This document shows, piece after piece, positions 1 through 8,900 of a DNA stretch of 64,000 nucleotides. Source of the stretch: Symsagittifera roscoffensis (lineage: Eukaryota > Xenacoelomorpha > Acoela > Convolutidae); NCBI RefSeq assembly GCF_963678635.1, contig NC_087068.1:49187724-49251723 (forward strand), in the 5' to 3' direction. Each line of letters opens with the position of its first letter. Within the stretch, counting starts at the first letter, position 1. The position numbers and the translations under genes were made by a program. The notes beneath the pieces were generated by a model. It made no database searches, was not told where the DNA came from, and saw only the letters and a list, made by a program, of their open reading frames with translations.

Positions 1-1156
1 TTGTTAGTGCTTCTGAAATAATGTGATCAAACTTTCGGTCGAAGATGTTTAGTGTAAATACATATGGTGTCTTGATGAAAAATTTCTCGGTGATTTGTGG
101 GTTAGCGAAGCGATCGTCGTCTAAGAATTGATCTTGGTTAGCTCTGATGATGTTGTGATCATAGTATTCTAGTGTGTATTCGTTAGCTCTAGGTGCAGTG
201 TGTATTTTTAGTGATTTTTTATATCCAACGTAAGTAAATTGTCTAGCGGTGAGTGGTGTAGTTAGTCGATATAGCATGTCTTTGTTTCGGTCTATATCAA
301 TGGATGTGTTAGTTAAAGGTAAGCAAAGAGGGTTAGTGAAATGATAGTATGAGGTCCAAGAGAGAGTGGGCATTAAAACGTATTCGTCTACAAAGTTGCG
401 TGTTTCGTTAGCGTCATGAGGGGTGTTTAAGGTGTATTGTGGAAATGAGGGTAAAGTGATGGCTAAAAATTCTCTAGTGTTAGTATGTTGGGGGTGGTTG
501 ATGTATTCTCGGGCTGTTCCTGGTTTTGCTGGGAAAGGATGGTTGGGGAACTTTCTTTTAAAAGTGCGATAAGCTCTATTAGTGTTGAGTGAGGATTCAG
601 TTGATGTGGATGATGGTGCTAATGATTCGGTATAATTTGAAGAGGGTGTAGGGGGATTGGATGAATTTGTAGTGGAGGAGATTTGGTTTATGGTCGGGGT
701 GTTAAGGTGGTAGGGTTGTTGTTGGAGGGTAATAAAATTGTCTAGCTCTGGGGAGATTCGGGGGGTGTCTGGAGATGATTGGTCAGAATGGTATGAGGAG
801 TAGGTTGGGGTAACTTGGGAAGCATAAGAGGGTGTAGGAGTGATTGGGTCAGGGTTATTTGATAATATGGGTTGAAAAGGAGGTTGAGAAAAATGAGAAG
901 GGTTATGAAAATTATTGGATGGAGATGGTTCTGAGTCGGCAAATTCGTCGGGGGTTTCAATATTCGGGTTATTTAGCTGTGAAATGGAGTATAAAACTGA
1001 AATTTGTGAGTTAGTGTCGGAATTCATGCCTGATGTTACATTGCTAGATGGAAAATCGGGTGGCGGAAAAGCAAAAAGTGGTATTATTGGGATTGAAGAG
1101 GTAAGGTTGGTTGGATGGGAATTTGATCGATGGAGTGATCCAAGTTGGCGGCTCAT
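1..1156 (-). CDS. Last visible ORF of the giant retroelement, 3'-partial, unknown function
   Basis: An open frame of at least 385 codons with no stop before the left edge, so the C-terminus is outside the window. I chose the ATG at 1156-1154 because it overlaps the stop codon of the envelope-like gene as ATGA. Roughly the first 200 residues are rich in Ser, Pro, Thr and Asn and look disordered. The part after about residue 200 has a more balanced composition with many aromatic residues and looks folded. It has one Cys and no obvious signal peptide or membrane segment. I do not recognise it. Its place directly behind the envelope-like gene and its same A/C-rich, G-poor coding strand argue that it belongs to the same element. 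It could be an accessory protein or a cargo gene. Confidence 0.7.
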   Translation of the reverse strand, partial: MSRQLGSLHRSNSHPTNLTSSIPIIPLFAFPPPDFPSSNVTSGMNSDTNSQISVLYSISQLNNPNIETPDEFADSEPSPSNNFHNPSHFSQPPFQPILSNNPDPITPTPSYASQVTPTYSSYHSDQSSPDTPRISPELDNFITLQQQPYHLNTPTINQISSTTNSSNPPTPSSNYTESLAPSSTSTESSLNTNRAYRTFKRKFPNHPFPAKPGTAREYINHPQHTNTREFLAITLPSFPQYTLNTPHDANETRNFVDEYVLMPTLSWTSYYHFTNPLCLPLTNTSIDIDRNKDMLYRLTTPLTARQFTYVGYKKSLKIHTAPRANEYTLEYYDHNIIRANQDQFLDDDRFANPQITEKFFIKTPYVFTLNIFDRKFDHIISEALT

Positions 1157-3771
1157 CGTGGGCTAAAAAAATTATTATTTTGAGATTGAAAAGCGGTGGT
1201 ATGGGGCTGTTCAATAATTTGTTCATAAGTATTATCATCTTGTGATGGATGTGTCATTATATGTTGGACGGGACTTTGTGATGTGGTGAGTCGAAAATTT
1301 GGATTATGTGTGATTGCTAAATTTCTAAAATTTCGCGGGGCTAGGGATAGTGGATGGTTATTTGGTAGGGGTGGTAATTGTGGTGCCGTTGGCTGTGTGT
1401 CGACATTGTTATGTTCTTCGTCGTATGTATTTTGTCGTGTTGTTATTTTTGTGTTATATTCTTTTATTTGTGCGTCTAAAAGAATTTTGTTTATAGATGT
1501 GGAAAAAATTCCAAAAAATCCTGCAAAGAGTATGCGTGCTACGCTTGCTTGTCTGTTTACTTGTGTGTGTATAGCACATGTATTGTAGATTCCTTTTAAG
1601 AGTGAGAAAAGAAATCCAATAAAGTTAAACATTGCGTATAAAATAGTCAATTTTTCTAAGATGTAGTAGGGCCATCCTAGAAAATCTAGGATCTCATTTT
1701 TGAGTGTAACAAAGCTAAAAATGTTAATTGGTGATATATCTTGGGGACGGTATTTTTCGCCGTTTAGATATATATAATCTTTTATGTCTTTAAAATATCC
1801 GCTATAGTCTTGCGTGTAGATATCGGCAAATCCTGCGGTTTCTGCAAGTTTGCGTAAGTTTTGGTCTATTGATTGTCTTTGTATAGTGTCCATTTGTGTT
1901 AATAATTCTTGGAATTGTTGTGTTCTAATGTGATGTTGAATATCTGATTTTGAATAGATTCCTATTGATTGTAAGTCTATATTTGGGTTTCGAGCAATAG
2001 CGCGAATGCTTTCTGGTGAAAATTTTTTGAGTGATTGCATTAATGTGGGATATGGAGTGAGAAGGTAATATTTATTTTCATCAGGGTTTAGTTGTACTAC
2101 ATTGTGGCTATTTTCTGATCCACATGGGACTGCGGTATCCCAGAAATATGTTCTTCGTGAAAGTGTATCCACGAAATGTACTTTATTCTTATAAAAGATA
2201 GGAATTCTTTTATAACATCGTTTATCTTCAAAAACGTATAGTGGTGATACTTTTTTAGTACAAGTATAAAACCATAAGATGTTTCCTTCGTAGTCTAAAA
2301 AATTTGATCTATTTCCTGATAATAAGTATCCTGCGTAGGGTATTTTTAATACTGCTAGTGCAAGTGATTGTAGTATTTGTGTTCGTTCTAATTCGCATAG
2401 TTGATGTAGTGTTTCTAATTCAGAGAGTGACATTTCTTGAAAAATGCGGCTAATTGTATAGTCTAGTTTCATATCCAAATGAATATCATAGTGGATATTA
2501 CCAAAATATGTAGTATTCATTAGTGATAATTCTTGTAAGCGTGTGCTTCTGGTGTCATAAGGTTTTAGATGTCCACCAGGTTGTCCGTTGCTTTTTTCAA
2601 AATTAACTGGTATATAGGATGTTCCTTCGTTTAGAGGATGACCTGTGGCGTATGGGTCGATTTTTACTTTACCAGTGGTCATGTCGAATCCTTTTTCATA
2701 TTCAACTAATATTTCAGAGTATTGTGTTCTGTGAAGTGGATTCCTGTATTTACATGCAAGTTCTGTTTCTTGATATATTTGAAAACGTGTCAATTTATTT
2801 TCTATATTGTCTATGTTTCGAAAATCGGAACTTAGTTTGCGTGATGGATGGACTTGTTCATATGGAATTGATTGTATGAAATATTTTTCGTGAAATTTTA
2901 TCATACGAGCGTGTATTTTTGCTACTTGAAATGTTGTACATGTGTCTTCGGGGAACCAAACAATTGTTGCTTGTGTTCTCGTTGTAGGGTCGCAATATCC
3001 TTGATCATTTTTACAAGGTAGTCGGATTCCTTGATAGATCATTGTATTATCAGATAAATCTCGTGTGAGTTGTATTTTTTCGAGTTGTATTTTCCAATCG
3101 AAAAACATTATTTCTTGGTATCCTTTATTTTTTGTGTCTGCTTTGCAGTTTGATGGGTTATTTATACCAATGTGTGGTATCCAGTGTTTATCATGTAGGT
3201 CATAGGTTAATCGTCCGTGTGCGCCGTTATACGGGTATTTTTCGTCTAGTCTTATATGTCCTTGGTGTCTTTCAAGTTGTGATTGATGTACAGAGTCTGA
3301 AAAAACTTGAAAATTAACTAATTTTCTTTGGGAGTTTTTATTTTTTGTGATGTTTAGTCTAAGTAATTCATTTTTACAATCGTCGGGATTGAGATGTAAA
3401 AGACGTTCTATATTACTTTGGTAGAATGATTCATGGTCAAGTCGGTTTTTGTTTCCGTTCGAGACTTGTGAACAATGTACTTTCTTTTCGGAAAATGTTG
3501 CTGTGAATTTATAACCTGTAACTGTTGTTGCTCGGGCTTTTGAATAGAGTGTTGCTATTATATCTGTGGTTTCTATAGCTTGTGGTTCTGTTTCACATTG
3601 TGATACCTGATTGATTGCATATTTATGTAGTGTTTTTTGTTCATTTTCTTCGCAATCGTAATGTGTTACTAATAAATCTTGTGGTCCTGTACGAGGGGAA
3701 GGGTTTATATTTTGATTTGAGGTTATTAGAAAAAGGGTTTGGAGAAAAATTAATAATTTTAGAATATACAT
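1153..3771 (-). CDS. env: Envelope-like membrane glycoprotein of the giant retroelement (872 aa)
   Basis: Complete 872-codon frame starting at an ATG. Residues 1-18 form a hydrophobic signal peptide (MYILKLLIFLQTLFLITS). A long Cys-bearing ectodomain follows with several N-glycosylation sequons. The densest motif region is about residues 494-545, with WFYTC (Cys at 504) and CYKRIPI. Two hydrophobic segments lie near residues 705-727 and 742-765, followed by a polar, Pro-rich tail of about 105 residues. A signal peptide, ectodomain, membrane anchor and tail placed after pol is the layout of a retroviral-type Env that mediates membrane fusion. The Cys motif pattern recalls class III (gB-like) glycoproteins that invertebrate retroelements captured from negative-strand RNA viruses, but that link is inference. 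The 5' end overlaps the preceding frame by 13 nt and the 3' end overlaps the next ORF by 4 nt. No internal break is seen. Confidence 0.75.
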   Translation of the reverse strand: MYILKLLIFLQTLFLITSNQNINPSPRTGPQDLLVTHYDCEENEQKTLHKYAINQVSQCETEPQAIETTDIIATLYSKARATTVTGYKFTATFSEKKVHCSQVSNGNKNRLDHESFYQSNIERLLHLNPDDCKNELLRLNITKNKNSQRKLVNFQVFSDSVHQSQLERHQGHIRLDEKYPYNGAHGRLTYDLHDKHWIPHIGINNPSNCKADTKNKGYQEIMFFDWKIQLEKIQLTRDLSDNTMIYQGIRLPCKNDQGYCDPTTRTQATIVWFPEDTCTTFQVAKIHARMIKFHEKYFIQSIPYEQVHPSRKLSSDFRNIDNIENKLTRFQIYQETELACKYRNPLHRTQYSEILVEYEKGFDMTTGKVKIDPYATGHPLNEGTSYIPVNFEKSNGQPGGHLKPYDTRSTRLQELSLMNTTYFGNIHYDIHLDMKLDYTISRIFQEMSLSELETLHQLCELERTQILQSLALAVLKIPYAGYLLSGNRSNFLDYEGNILWFYTCTKKVSPLYVFEDKRCYKRIPIFYKNKVHFVDTLSRRTYFWDTAVPCGSENSHNVVQLNPDENKYYLLTPYPTLMQSLKKFSPESIRAIARNPNIDLQSIGIYSKSDIQHHIRTQQFQELLTQMDTIQRQSIDQNLRKLAETAGFADIYTQDYSGYFKDIKDYIYLNGEKYRPQDISPINIFSFVTLKNEILDFLGWPYYILEKLTILYAMFNFIGFLFSLLKGIYNTCAIHTQVNRQASVARILFAGFFGIFSTSINKILLDAQIKEYNTKITTRQNTYDEEHNNVDTQPTAPQLPPLPNNHPLSLAPRNFRNLAITHNPNFRLTTSQSPVQHIMTHPSQDDNTYEQIIEQPHTTAFQSQNNNFFSPR

Positions 3772-4895
3772 GTGTATGATAATCCTGAGTATGGATTATA
3801 AAATGTAATGTAACCAATTGTGTTTTTAGTGTATCTGTCGTATTTGTATATTACTTCAGTAGTTATAAACGGTGGTGGTAGTGATTGAGCTGTTATGTTA
3901 GGTGGATTTAATGGGTAGGGATGTTGGGTAATATTATTTAACTTAACTGTGATTTCAAATTTTAATTGTAAACTGTTTTGTTGGAGTATTTGAATATTGT
4001 GATCACGGATATCGTTGTGAATATCTTGGCGATATTGTAATCTATTAAGTGCCCAGTTATGAAGGCGGTTACTTTCTTGATGTTGTCCAAATAGTGGTGG
4101 AGGTGCTGTGAATGTATTCCAATCTAATCTTAAAGGAATATTTATTGATGATTGTTCTCGATATCTGGCGTCGAGATTATTTGGAAAATTTAAGTTAAAG
4201 GGTAGTGGTGAAAATTGACTTATTGATGGTGTTGATGGTAGTGATAATGTTTCTGGTAGTGATGAGGATGTTGTTGTATCCGTAGAAATATCTATGGGGT
4301 CATTGACTAAGTTTGGTTCACCTTGTGTGAATGAATTTGTAGTCCAATATGGCAGTCGTGATTTTAGGTTTGGGGGGTTAAAGGGATTTTCACGTATCTG
4401 TTCAGATGTTGGTGTTGAACCTAAGTAGTCTGAAGGTAGACTTGAAGTGCTTCGTTGTGAAAAAAGTGTAGGAGTTTCTGGTGTGATACCAGTGGTGTTT
4501 TCTGGAGTGGTTTGTGTTGGGGATTGAGGTATATCAAAATGAACTCGGGGAGTTTGAAAATTTCTATTTCGTCGAGGATGTATAATTTGTCTATTTATTT
4601 CTGCTGTGTTTTGGTTTTGACTAAGGTTTCGTATTCTACTTAGTTCTTGTGGTAGTGTTGGGTAAAGATTATATGTTGGTTCACTTAGGGATGCTTGTCG
4701 TTGAACTGGTTCTAGTGGTTCAGATAAACGAGCGTGCCTTTCTTCAAAGGTGTATGGATTGTCTTGAAAAGAAATTCGTGTAGATGTTTGAGGGTTTTGA
4801 GTAGTTGAAGGTGGTGTTGGATTATCTTGGGATGATGTCGGTGAAGACTGATTCTGTGACTGTTGGGTAGCAATTTTTGATGGATTTTTAAATTG
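3759..4895 (-). CDS. 378-codon open frame with no ATG, unknown protein
   Basis: The frame is open from just after a TAA at 4898-4896 to a TAA at 3761-3759. I checked every codon: there is no stop and also no ATG, GTG or TTG, so ordinary scanning for an AUG cannot start it. One CTG lies mid-frame at 4355-4353. About the first 250 residues are Ser/Pro/Thr/Gln/Asn-rich. The C-terminal third is more ordered, with Leu/Gln/Asn-rich helical text and an aromatic tail ending SGLSYTCIF. It follows the small membrane ORF by 5 nt and overlaps the start of the envelope-like gene by 13 nt. An open run this long is very unlikely by chance at this base composition. Expression probably needs splicing to an upstream exon, a non-AUG start or recoding. 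I do not recognise the protein. Confidence 0.6.
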   Translation of the reverse strand, partial: QFKNPSKIATQQSQNQSSPTSSQDNPTPPSTTQNPQTSTRISFQDNPYTFEERHARLSEPLEPVQRQASLSEPTYNLYPTLPQELSRIRNLSQNQNTAEINRQIIHPRRNRNFQTPRVHFDIPQSPTQTTPENTTGITPETPTLFSQRSTSSLPSDYLGSTPTSEQIRENPFNPPNLKSRLPYWTTNSFTQGEPNLVNDPIDISTDTTTSSSLPETLSLPSTPSISQFSPLPFNLNFPNNLDARYREQSSINIPLRLDWNTFTAPPPLFGQHQESNRLHNWALNRLQYRQDIHNDIRDHNIQILQQNSLQLKFEITVKLNNITQHPYPLNPPNITAQSLPPPFITTEVIYKYDRYTKNTIGYITFYNPYSGLSYTCIF

Positions 4896-4900
4896 TTACT

Positions 4901-5089
4901 TTAGTGAGAGGGTTTATGTTTATTATAATATTCTTCTAAAAAAAGAATTAGAAAAATTGTTGCTAGGGCAAATGTAATGATTGCTTTCTTTATACATTTA
5001 CATATTGTCAAAATGAGGGATGATAGAAATGTTATGAAAATTACAAACAATAAAAAAATATCAGTTCTACTGAAAATTGTTCGTATCAT
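4901..5089 (-). CDS. Small membrane protein, 62 aa
   Basis: ATG at 5089 overlaps the TGA of the preceding 76-aa ORF as ATGA. The protein has two hydrophobic stretches, about residues 10-30 and 36-52, around a short Cys/Lys-containing turn (CKCIKK), and ends in a polar tail (EEYYNKHKPSH). That is what a two-pass membrane protein looks like. The tight overlap with its neighbour and its position between pol and the envelope-like gene make a chance ORF less likely. Short hydrophobic frames do arise by chance in T-rich DNA, so certainty is moderate. A viroporin-like role is possible but unproven. Confidence 0.5.
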   Translation of the reverse strand: MIRTIFSRTDIFLLFVIFITFLSSLILTICKCIKKAIITFALATIFLILFLEEYYNKHKPSH

Positions 5090-5316
5090 TTAGACAAGTT
5101 GTTAAAATCGTACCTGTGGATATATTCAAGGGTTTTGGAAAGTTGGAGGAATAGTTCAATTATTGTGTAGAAAATTAAAAAAATGTTACAAAAAATTATT
5201 ATGATTATTAGAAAAGATTCGATGATATCAAAAAGAAAGATTATAAAGACTTGAAGTATTGAAAAAAAATGTTTAAAATTGATAAATATTTGAGCGACTG
5301 TTTGAGAGAAAAGCAT
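5086..5316 (-). CDS. Small membrane protein, 76 aa
   Basis: ATG at 5316. A strongly hydrophobic Ile/Phe/Leu-rich core spans about residues 15-58, enough for one long or two close membrane segments. A polar, charged C-terminus (EYIHRYDFNNLSK) follows. The stop overlaps the ATG of the next membrane ORF by 4 nt (ATGA), an arrangement repeated at the envelope/last-ORF junction. It is the first frame after pol, separated by about 600 nt. No family is recognised. Confidence 0.45.
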   Translation of the reverse strand: MLFSQTVAQIFINFKHFFSILQVFIIFLFDIIESFLIIIIIFCNIFLIFYTIIELFLQLSKTLEYIHRYDFNNLSK

Positions 5317-5916
5317 TTAAGAAATGATCTCTTTGTCGAATATTTTTTGCTGTTTGAGGCGATTTTCTAGTGTGGTCGAATTATTTATTAGTTTTTTGAC
5401 AAGTGGGTTGAGTTTCGTAAAAAATTGTTGGGGGCAATTTTCATGGTGACTGGGAGGTCGTCTTTTTCTTTATTTTTGTTTGTCAAATGATCCGGGGTAT
5501 GGTGAGATTTTTATACTTTAGGCTAATTAAAATCTTCATTTTGTGACTTTAGGCTAAGTTATCAAATTTGTTTTGGGGGTATTCGTGGTCTGAGTTGGGG
5601 AAATATTGTTGATCTTTGGGTTATTAGATAAGGGAGGGGTACGGTATTATGGTGATATTTATTTTAGCTGTCAAGTTGGAGTGGTTTGCTTATTTTTGAC
5701 CTGGAGGTTGTAAAGTTATAGTTAGAGATGTGCCTGGAGTTCTAGATTATTCGTCTAATTGATCTTAGTTTGAGTTAGAGAAAGTGGCGGATTGGATGAA
5801 TCCTATTGGTCTATTTTGAACTAGAATTATTGCGTACTTGTGAGCATGTTATTTTGAAAAATGGAAATGAAAAATGTTACGGAGGTTTCAAGATTGTGAA
5901 GTATAAAATTTTAAAA
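5317..5916 (-). other. Non-coding spacer between pol and the downstream gene block
   Basis: About 600 nt without a convincing frame. The plus strand is T- and G-rich like the rest of the element and carries a short direct repeat (actttaggctaa near 5517 and 5545). It separates Gag-Pol from five tightly packed downstream frames, so it is the natural place for a splice acceptor or an internal control region for a subgenomic mRNA. No specific signal could be proven. Confidence 0.4.
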
Positions 5917-8900
5917 TTACTTTTTAAATTCTACTTTCTTTAATATTTTAGATTGGGGGATGAACATTTTGTAGTTTTTACGTGGTTGATTTCGGAGTCT
6001 TGTTGTCTTTCTATGTTCTGATTTGTCTATTTCTTCTTGGGGTATTATTTGTTCTGTCATTTTTCTATTTTTTCTTTGTTTTGGAGATTCTTTATGGTTT
6101 TGTGTATTGTTTTTGGTAGCGATTGGTTTTGTGTTTTGATTTTCGGTGGGGTTATCATTTTGTTCTGTGTTTTTCAGATGTGGTTCGTTTTGAATAATTT
6201 TTAATCCTGTGAAAGAATATAATTGGGTTAATTCGCGGAGTGCGTATTCTTTTGGGTAATAAGGTAATAGGTTGTTTCGATGCTGAACGATTTCTTTTTT
6301 GTTTGAGTCGATAATTTTATATGTGACATCTGTGGGTTTTGCAATTATTTGATAGGGTCCTTTTCGGAGGGGTTGTAATTTTTTAGAAATTCCTTTTTGA
6401 GTATTAAAATTAGGTATTAAAACAAATGTTCCAATTTTTAAATCGGAAGCTGGTGTAAAACGTGAATTGATTTGTTCATTTATGTTTTGTCTTTGTAATA
6501 ACTTTTTCGTTATTTTTTGGTAAATTTCATTGTGTTTCTTATCTCTATTTAAAATCCATTCGGTGTGTGTACCGGAGGCTAATTTAAGGATTTGTGGGTG
6601 ATGAAAATGATCTTCATCGTGCGTATGTAATGGTAGGTTATAACAAATTGAGTCTTTATTTGGTTGACAATAACCTTGTGCGTTTTTATGGGAATTTGCT
6701 GTAAACATTATTGGTTTGCGTGGCTTTTGGTTGAAAACCATTTCGTATGGTGACATTCCTAAAGTTGTCGTGATTTGTGAATTATATGCTAATGGAAATA
6801 ATTTTACATCTGCTGACCATTCGGTATATTTGGTATCATTTCCGTTGATGATACATCTAAGATATTCTTGTAGTGAACGGTTCATACCTTCGACTAAGCC
6901 GTTTGTCCAAGGTGCATGAGATGTACGTGGTTTGTGTTTAATGTTGTATAAATGACATAGTGTTATTATTTCATTATTTATGAATTCTGTACCATTGTCT
7001 GTGACTAAAATTTCTGGTAGTCCAAATTTTGCTATCCAGTGTTCATAAAGTGTTGTGTATGCGTAATAAGCGTTACAATGTGGTACTGGGTTAAGTGCTA
7101 CATAATGTGTAAATGCGTCAACAATTACCATAATGTAGGAGTTTCCTTCTGATGAGGGTGAAATTGGTCCTTTAGTATCAAATGAGATACGATGATTAAA
7201 GTATAAACTTTGTCCTTTAAAATCTTGTTTTTGTGCTATTTGTTTTTGATTTGGGTAAGGTTTATTTAATTGACATACTATACAATCATTGCATAGTACT
7301 TTTATCCAAATTGGTGCATTTGGGAAGTAAAAATTTTGTATAAAATTTGAATATGTTTTCTCTGATCCAGAGTGTCCTTTAATATTTTGTGTATGTGAAA
7401 TATTAAAAGCTATAAGAATCATACTTATAGGGAGACAGGGGACTGTAGATTCATTTAGGTTATACTCTAAAAGGTCTGTTTTTTCGTTAATTGTTGTATT
7501 GTTAAACTTGCGAAAGTATCGGAGGAGTGTTTTGTTTCCTAGAATGGTTGAATCTGCTTTGATAGGTTTAGTTTTATATTTGTGCCATGATTTTAGTTGT
7601 CGAATTACTGGGTCAAGGTTTTGATATTGTTTCAGTGTTGAAATTGTAATTGTTTCTGTTGGGGGGAGAAAAATGTTTTCGATTTCTAATTTAGATAATG
7701 GTATTGTATCAAGTGGGTCGTGAAGGTCAAAAACTTGATTTATTGTGTATTTTGAATCATTTGTTTGTGGTCCTGATAAATTTATTTTATCAGTTAAATC
7801 TTCTTTTTCAATTAGTGGAAAATGGTCTTTTTTAGGTAGGTGTTGTTTTGTTCGTTTTTGTTGGGTGTTATTTTTTATCCATTGAGAATATGGAATTGGT
7901 TTAAAAGTTGATGTTCCAAGTAGGTCAACTTCATAATGATTATTTTGACAATCTAAATAAAGTGGGAAATGTTGTAAATTATTTATTTGTGATTGTTCAA
8001 TATCAGTTTTTACTGCATATTTGCATTCTAATCGAGGTGATGTTTCGTTTTCTGCAAGGTAGAATTTTATATTTTTGGGTATTTCAACTGTTGTTTTTCG
8101 TGTAAGTAATTCAGGTGGTGTATTTCGACTTAAGGTGTCTGGTAATGCAAGATTTTTTCCTGCAGTCCAAACTATATGTAAGTTTGGAAATTTCATTAGA
8201 ATTAGTTGAAATCTGTAAACTCGGTGGTTTGGGTTAGATTTCTGTGTAAAAAGAAAGATGATTGGTTTGTGGTCTGTGAACAAAACTGTGGGATGTTTTG
8301 ATCCAAGTATCAGAAATTCATATTCTGTAAGTGTATATATTATGGCTGTACATTCTCTCATTAGAGTTGAGAGTCGTAGCTCTGCTTGAGTGAATAATCG
8401 AGAATTTGCTGATATGAGGTTCATTTTATTTGTACCATTATGTGATTGTAATAATGCTGCGCCGATGCCAAAGTTCGAAGCATCGCACATTGCATAAAAT
8501 GGTTGATCAGGGTCTGGAATTGTGTTTGAAATTTGTTCAGTTAAAAGTTTCTTTATTTCTTCGAATCGTGTTTGATGTTCTGTATTCCATTCAAAGTTGT
8601 TTTGTTGTCTAAGGATGTTATAAAATGGTCGTAGGTATAATTGCATTTTATAAACATATTTACTTAAAAAGTTTAACATTCCAAGGAACTCTTGGATTTT
8701 CTTTTTATTTGTTGGTGGTTGAAGTTTTTGAATAGCGTCAATGCGTGATTTCAGTGGAGTGATTGTTTTTCTTTCTATATTATGTCCTAAGAATTTAACT
8801 CTAGTCAAAAAGAAGTGTGATTTATCGGGGGCGGCCTTCAGATTTTCGTTCTGAAGTATTTGGTGATATGTTTCTAAAACTTTGAACATTTCGTCTTTTG

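Noticed and set aside
4886-4903. Slippery heptamer T TTA AAA just after the 62-aa ORF as a -1 frameshift into the ATG-less ORF
   Set aside because: The ribosome would first have to read through the TAA at 4903-4901. Two recoding events in a row are unlikely, and such heptamers are common in AT-rich DNA.
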